From Bacteroidales bacterium (GTDB taxonomy: Bacteria > Bacteroidota > Bacteroidia > Bacteroidales > UBA932): a DNA stretch of 64,000 nt. Below the pieces are notes generated by a model. It saw nothing but the letters and a program-made list of their open reading frames with translations. It ran no database searches and was not told where the DNA came from. The position numbers and the translations under genes were made by a program. Shown here piece after piece: positions 62,221 through 64,000 of this stretch (within the stretch, counting starts at the first letter, position 1; every line of letters starts with the position of its first letter). The DNA lies in contig JAFSJK010000021.1 of the NCBI GenBank assembly GCA_017439305.1, forward strand, positions 1-64,000. Reading direction: 5' to 3'.

Positions 62221-62982
62221 CTAAAATACCATCTTGACGCAGAAGACAGCCTTGCCGTCCACGCGTCCTTCTACATAATGAACCGGGTTCCCGTCCTCCT
62301 CCGCTTGCAGGCGGAACAGCTGAACGACGGTGCCGGGAGTGGTTTCCTTGTTGAAATTGATATAGACGTCCTTAACACGGCGGGTCGAGACAACCCCGTA
62401 GTCCAGGGCATCCATGGCCCAGACCATATAGCGGGCGTTATTGGAATGGCCCAGGATATCCACGTCGGAATAGGTGACGACGTGTTCCCCGGCCAGTTCG
62501 GGTTCGGCCCCCCGCGGCATCGCGACCTTCGGGGCCGGTTCCCCGATGGCGTCGTCCACTTCCTCTTCCAAAGAAAGCAAGTGGGCCATTTCCTCGGGAC
62601 GGACCAGGCGGCGGGTCTGTTCGTCGATCACGACCCAGGAACTGGTACAGGTCACGAGGCGGTTGCCACCGGCATCCTGCAGGTAGAAATCACGGAGATA
62701 GAACAGACCGGAAGGGCCCTTGTGCCAGGTATATAGGGTGACATTGTCCCGCCACTGAGGCGGATCCGCAAAATGGAAATGCATCCGGGACAGGACCCAG
62801 GCCGTATGGTGGACATGCAGGTCGTCATAGCCGAAGCCAAGCATCTGGGCGGCCCAATAGGCGATTTCCTGCGCCATATCCATGAAGGCGGCCGGTTTCA
62901 GGTAAAAAGAAGCGTCCGTATCGTAGCAGGGAACGCAGATATCCTGGCAAAACTTGTAACCTTCTCTTCTGACTTCACTCAT
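62221..62982 (-). CDS. Acyl-ACP thioesterase
   Basis: 253-residue double hot-dog thioesterase of the FatA/FatB type, releasing free fatty acids from acyl carrier protein. Conserved parts: CYDTDASFYLKPAAFMDMAQEIA near the N-terminus, WVLSRMHFHF, and the active-site segment VTYSDVDILGHSNNARYMVW with the catalytic Asp/Asn/His set. First gene of the seven-gene envelope operon, driven by a consensus promoter. Confidence 0.92.
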   Translation of the reverse strand: MSEVRREGYKFCQDICVPCYDTDASFYLKPAAFMDMAQEIAYWAAQMLGFGYDDLHVHHTAWVLSRMHFHFADPPQWRDNVTLYTWHKGPSGLFYLRDFYLQDAGGNRLVTCTSSWVVIDEQTRRLVRPEEMAHLLSLEEEVDDAIGEPAPKVAMPRGAEPELAGEHVVTYSDVDILGHSNNARYMVWAMDALDYGVVSTRRVKDVYINFNKETTPGTVVQLFRLQAEEDGNPVHYVEGRVDGKAVFCVKMVF

Positions 62983-63004
62983 ACTAACCTCGCTTTTGCG
63001 GCTG

Positions 63005-63035
63005 CAAAAATAGCACTAATAACGGAGAATTTCAA
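63005..63035 (-). promoter_or_regulatory. Promoter of the envelope operon (TTG-N20-TATTTTTG)
   Basis: Minus-strand TTG (63035-63033), exact 20-bp spacer, TATTTTTG (63012-63005), 22 nt before the ATG at 62982. The -33 element overlaps the last codons of the upstream gene. Confidence 0.68.
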
Positions 63036-63930
63036 GTTCCTCCCTGGAATACAGGAGCGGATCCAGCCAGTTCGGAGCGACACGGGAAATCAGGATGAAC
63101 AGGAGCAAAAGGACCAGCAGACCGGCCAGGACCCACAGGAAAACCTTCAACGCCTTGAACCAATTCTCCCTCCGGCGGCGGATCCGATACTCTTCGCGCT
63201 GGGTTTCCTTGAATTCCTCTGAAACAGGAATGGCATATTCCGGTTCTGCATCCCTGACTTGTTCGGGAATCTCTTCGACAGGAGGTTCCTCGATAACAGG
63301 CGGCTCCTCGACGACAGGGGGTTCTTCTTTAGCCACCGGAGGTTCTTCAGCAGCGGACGGTTCTTCGGCCACCGGAGGTTCCTCAGTCATCGGAGGTTCT
63401 TCAACAACCGGGGAAACTTCGGTCTCCGGGGCTTCTTCGGCCACCGGGGCCTCCATCAGATCGGCCAGGCCGGCGACGGCGGAGGCGACTTCCTCCGGGG
63501 TTTCGACATGCGTTTTCAGGGAGACGGGAGCGAGACCGAGGCCCTCGGGATAGATGTCCAGGTCCTCATCGGCCACAAAGAAGAAATGGTTCTCCCGCGT
63601 GGCGCGGAGGCGGCCCAAACCGGGGAAAACGACCGTTTTGCGGACCTTGAGGACCTCTTTCATTTCGGCCAGGAACTCGGTCAGGATCCGGGTGGCCGTC
63701 CCCAGGTCAACACCTTCGTTATCACGGGCATAAAGTGCCGCGAGATGGTTATCGCTCCCCTGCCGGGGCGAGAAATAAAGCCGACGGTACGGCGGGTGGA
63801 TCGTGTATCCCTTGTCGGAGAAGGTGGAGGGCATCAGTTCGGCCACGAAGCATCCGACCCCTGGGAGGGTCACGGCATCGTTGTCAAGGATCGCCTCCTT
63901 GACCATCTTTGCAAGCAGATCGATATCCAT
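63016..63930 (-). CDS. HU-CCDC81 domain protein with Pro/Glu repeats and membrane helix
   Basis: 304 residues. The N-terminal 125 residues match the paired bacterial CCDC81-like HU domains (VKEAILDNDAVTLPGVGCFVAEL, YRRLYFSPRQ, RKTVVFPGLGRLRATRENHFFF). Residues about 160-225 are Pro/Glu repeats of the form VVEEPPVIEEPP. A basic stretch (RIRRRREN) then precedes one membrane helix (FLWVLAGLLVLLLLFILI), leaving a short C-terminal tail outside. In other Bacteroidota such proteins often end in a SPOR domain; none is present here. The HU part probably faces the cytoplasm and may touch DNA or a cytoskeletal partner. Start ATG 63930 follows from the HU domain boundary. Confidence 0.85.
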   Translation of the reverse strand: MDIDLLAKMVKEAILDNDAVTLPGVGCFVAELMPSTFSDKGYTIHPPYRRLYFSPRQGSDNHLAALYARDNEGVDLGTATRILTEFLAEMKEVLKVRKTVVFPGLGRLRATRENHFFFVADEDLDIYPEGLGLAPVSLKTHVETPEEVASAVAGLADLMEAPVAEEAPETEVSPVVEEPPMTEEPPVAEEPSAAEEPPVAKEEPPVVEEPPVIEEPPVEEIPEQVRDAEPEYAIPVSEEFKETQREEYRIRRRRENWFKALKVFLWVLAGLLVLLLLFILISRVAPNWLDPLLYSREELEILRY

Positions 63931-63956
63931 CGCCGGTTCGGTTTTAGATTGCTCCG

Positions 63957-63964
63957 CAAAGATA
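63957..63964 (-). promoter_or_regulatory. -7 box TATCTTTG of the HU-CCDC81 gene
   Basis: Minus-strand TAnnTTTG match, 26 bp before the ATG at 63930. No TTG lies at the standard spacing. Confidence 0.5.
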
Positions 63965-64000
63965 GCGAAAAAACTGCACAATTTATTTGGAGATTCGAAA

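Overview
This window comes from a Bacteroidales-type chromosome (phylum Bacteroidota) with unusually high GC. Evidence: a SusC/SusD pair, a hybrid two-component system, many Cys-anchored lipoproteins, and repeated promoters of the Bacteroidota form TTG-N20-TAnnTTTG. The GC-rich coding bias would suit an Alistipes- or Cryptobacteroides-like gut lineage, but that placement is a guess. I recognised no rRNA, tRNA, CRISPR array or prophage.

Positions 1-25.3 kb are a polysaccharide utilisation locus (PUL). A minus-strand operon runs carboxylesterase, SusC, SusD, a repeat lipoprotein, two CE1-type esterases and a GH3 enzyme that leaves the window. A divergent hybrid two-component regulator (HTCS) follows; its reading frame is broken by one missing base. 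Beyond it lie a second GH3, a CE2 acetylesterase, a GH95 fucosidase and, after CreD and EttA, a GH43-like enzyme. A TTTGAAC repeat spaced by 20-21 bp occurs in both divergent promoter regions and is the likely HTCS operator. The esterase load suggests an acetylated or feruloylated plant hemicellulose.

Positions 25.3-32.3 kb hold a Y-family polymerase with a small partner, an acyltransferase-fold protein, a TonB-linked-type surface protein, an iron alcohol dehydrogenase and a TerB-DnaJ protein.

Positions 32.3-43.5 kb are a surface-lipoprotein region: a NUC1-type nuclease and an OB-fold protein, each preceded by a short related ORF too small for usual annotation, plus a GH5 glucanase, an unassigned hydrolase-like protein and a GH18-tyrosine phosphatase fusion.

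Positions 43.5-53.5 kb hold central functions (aspartate ammonia-lyase, class I fumarase, release factor 2, glutamate racemase), a PspC-PadR-PspC-sialidase operon, and an AT-rich Y1 (RAYT-like) transposase flanked by inverted copies of a 28-nt palindrome, with a third copy nearby.

Positions 53.5-64 kb form a compact minus-strand envelope operon: acyl-ACP thioesterase, AspT-type transporter, Nudix hydrolase, a DUF4922-SpoIID fusion, an AmpG-type permease, a NamZ-type muramidase and a DUF6515 protein. An HU-CCDC81/TM protein lies upstream of it.
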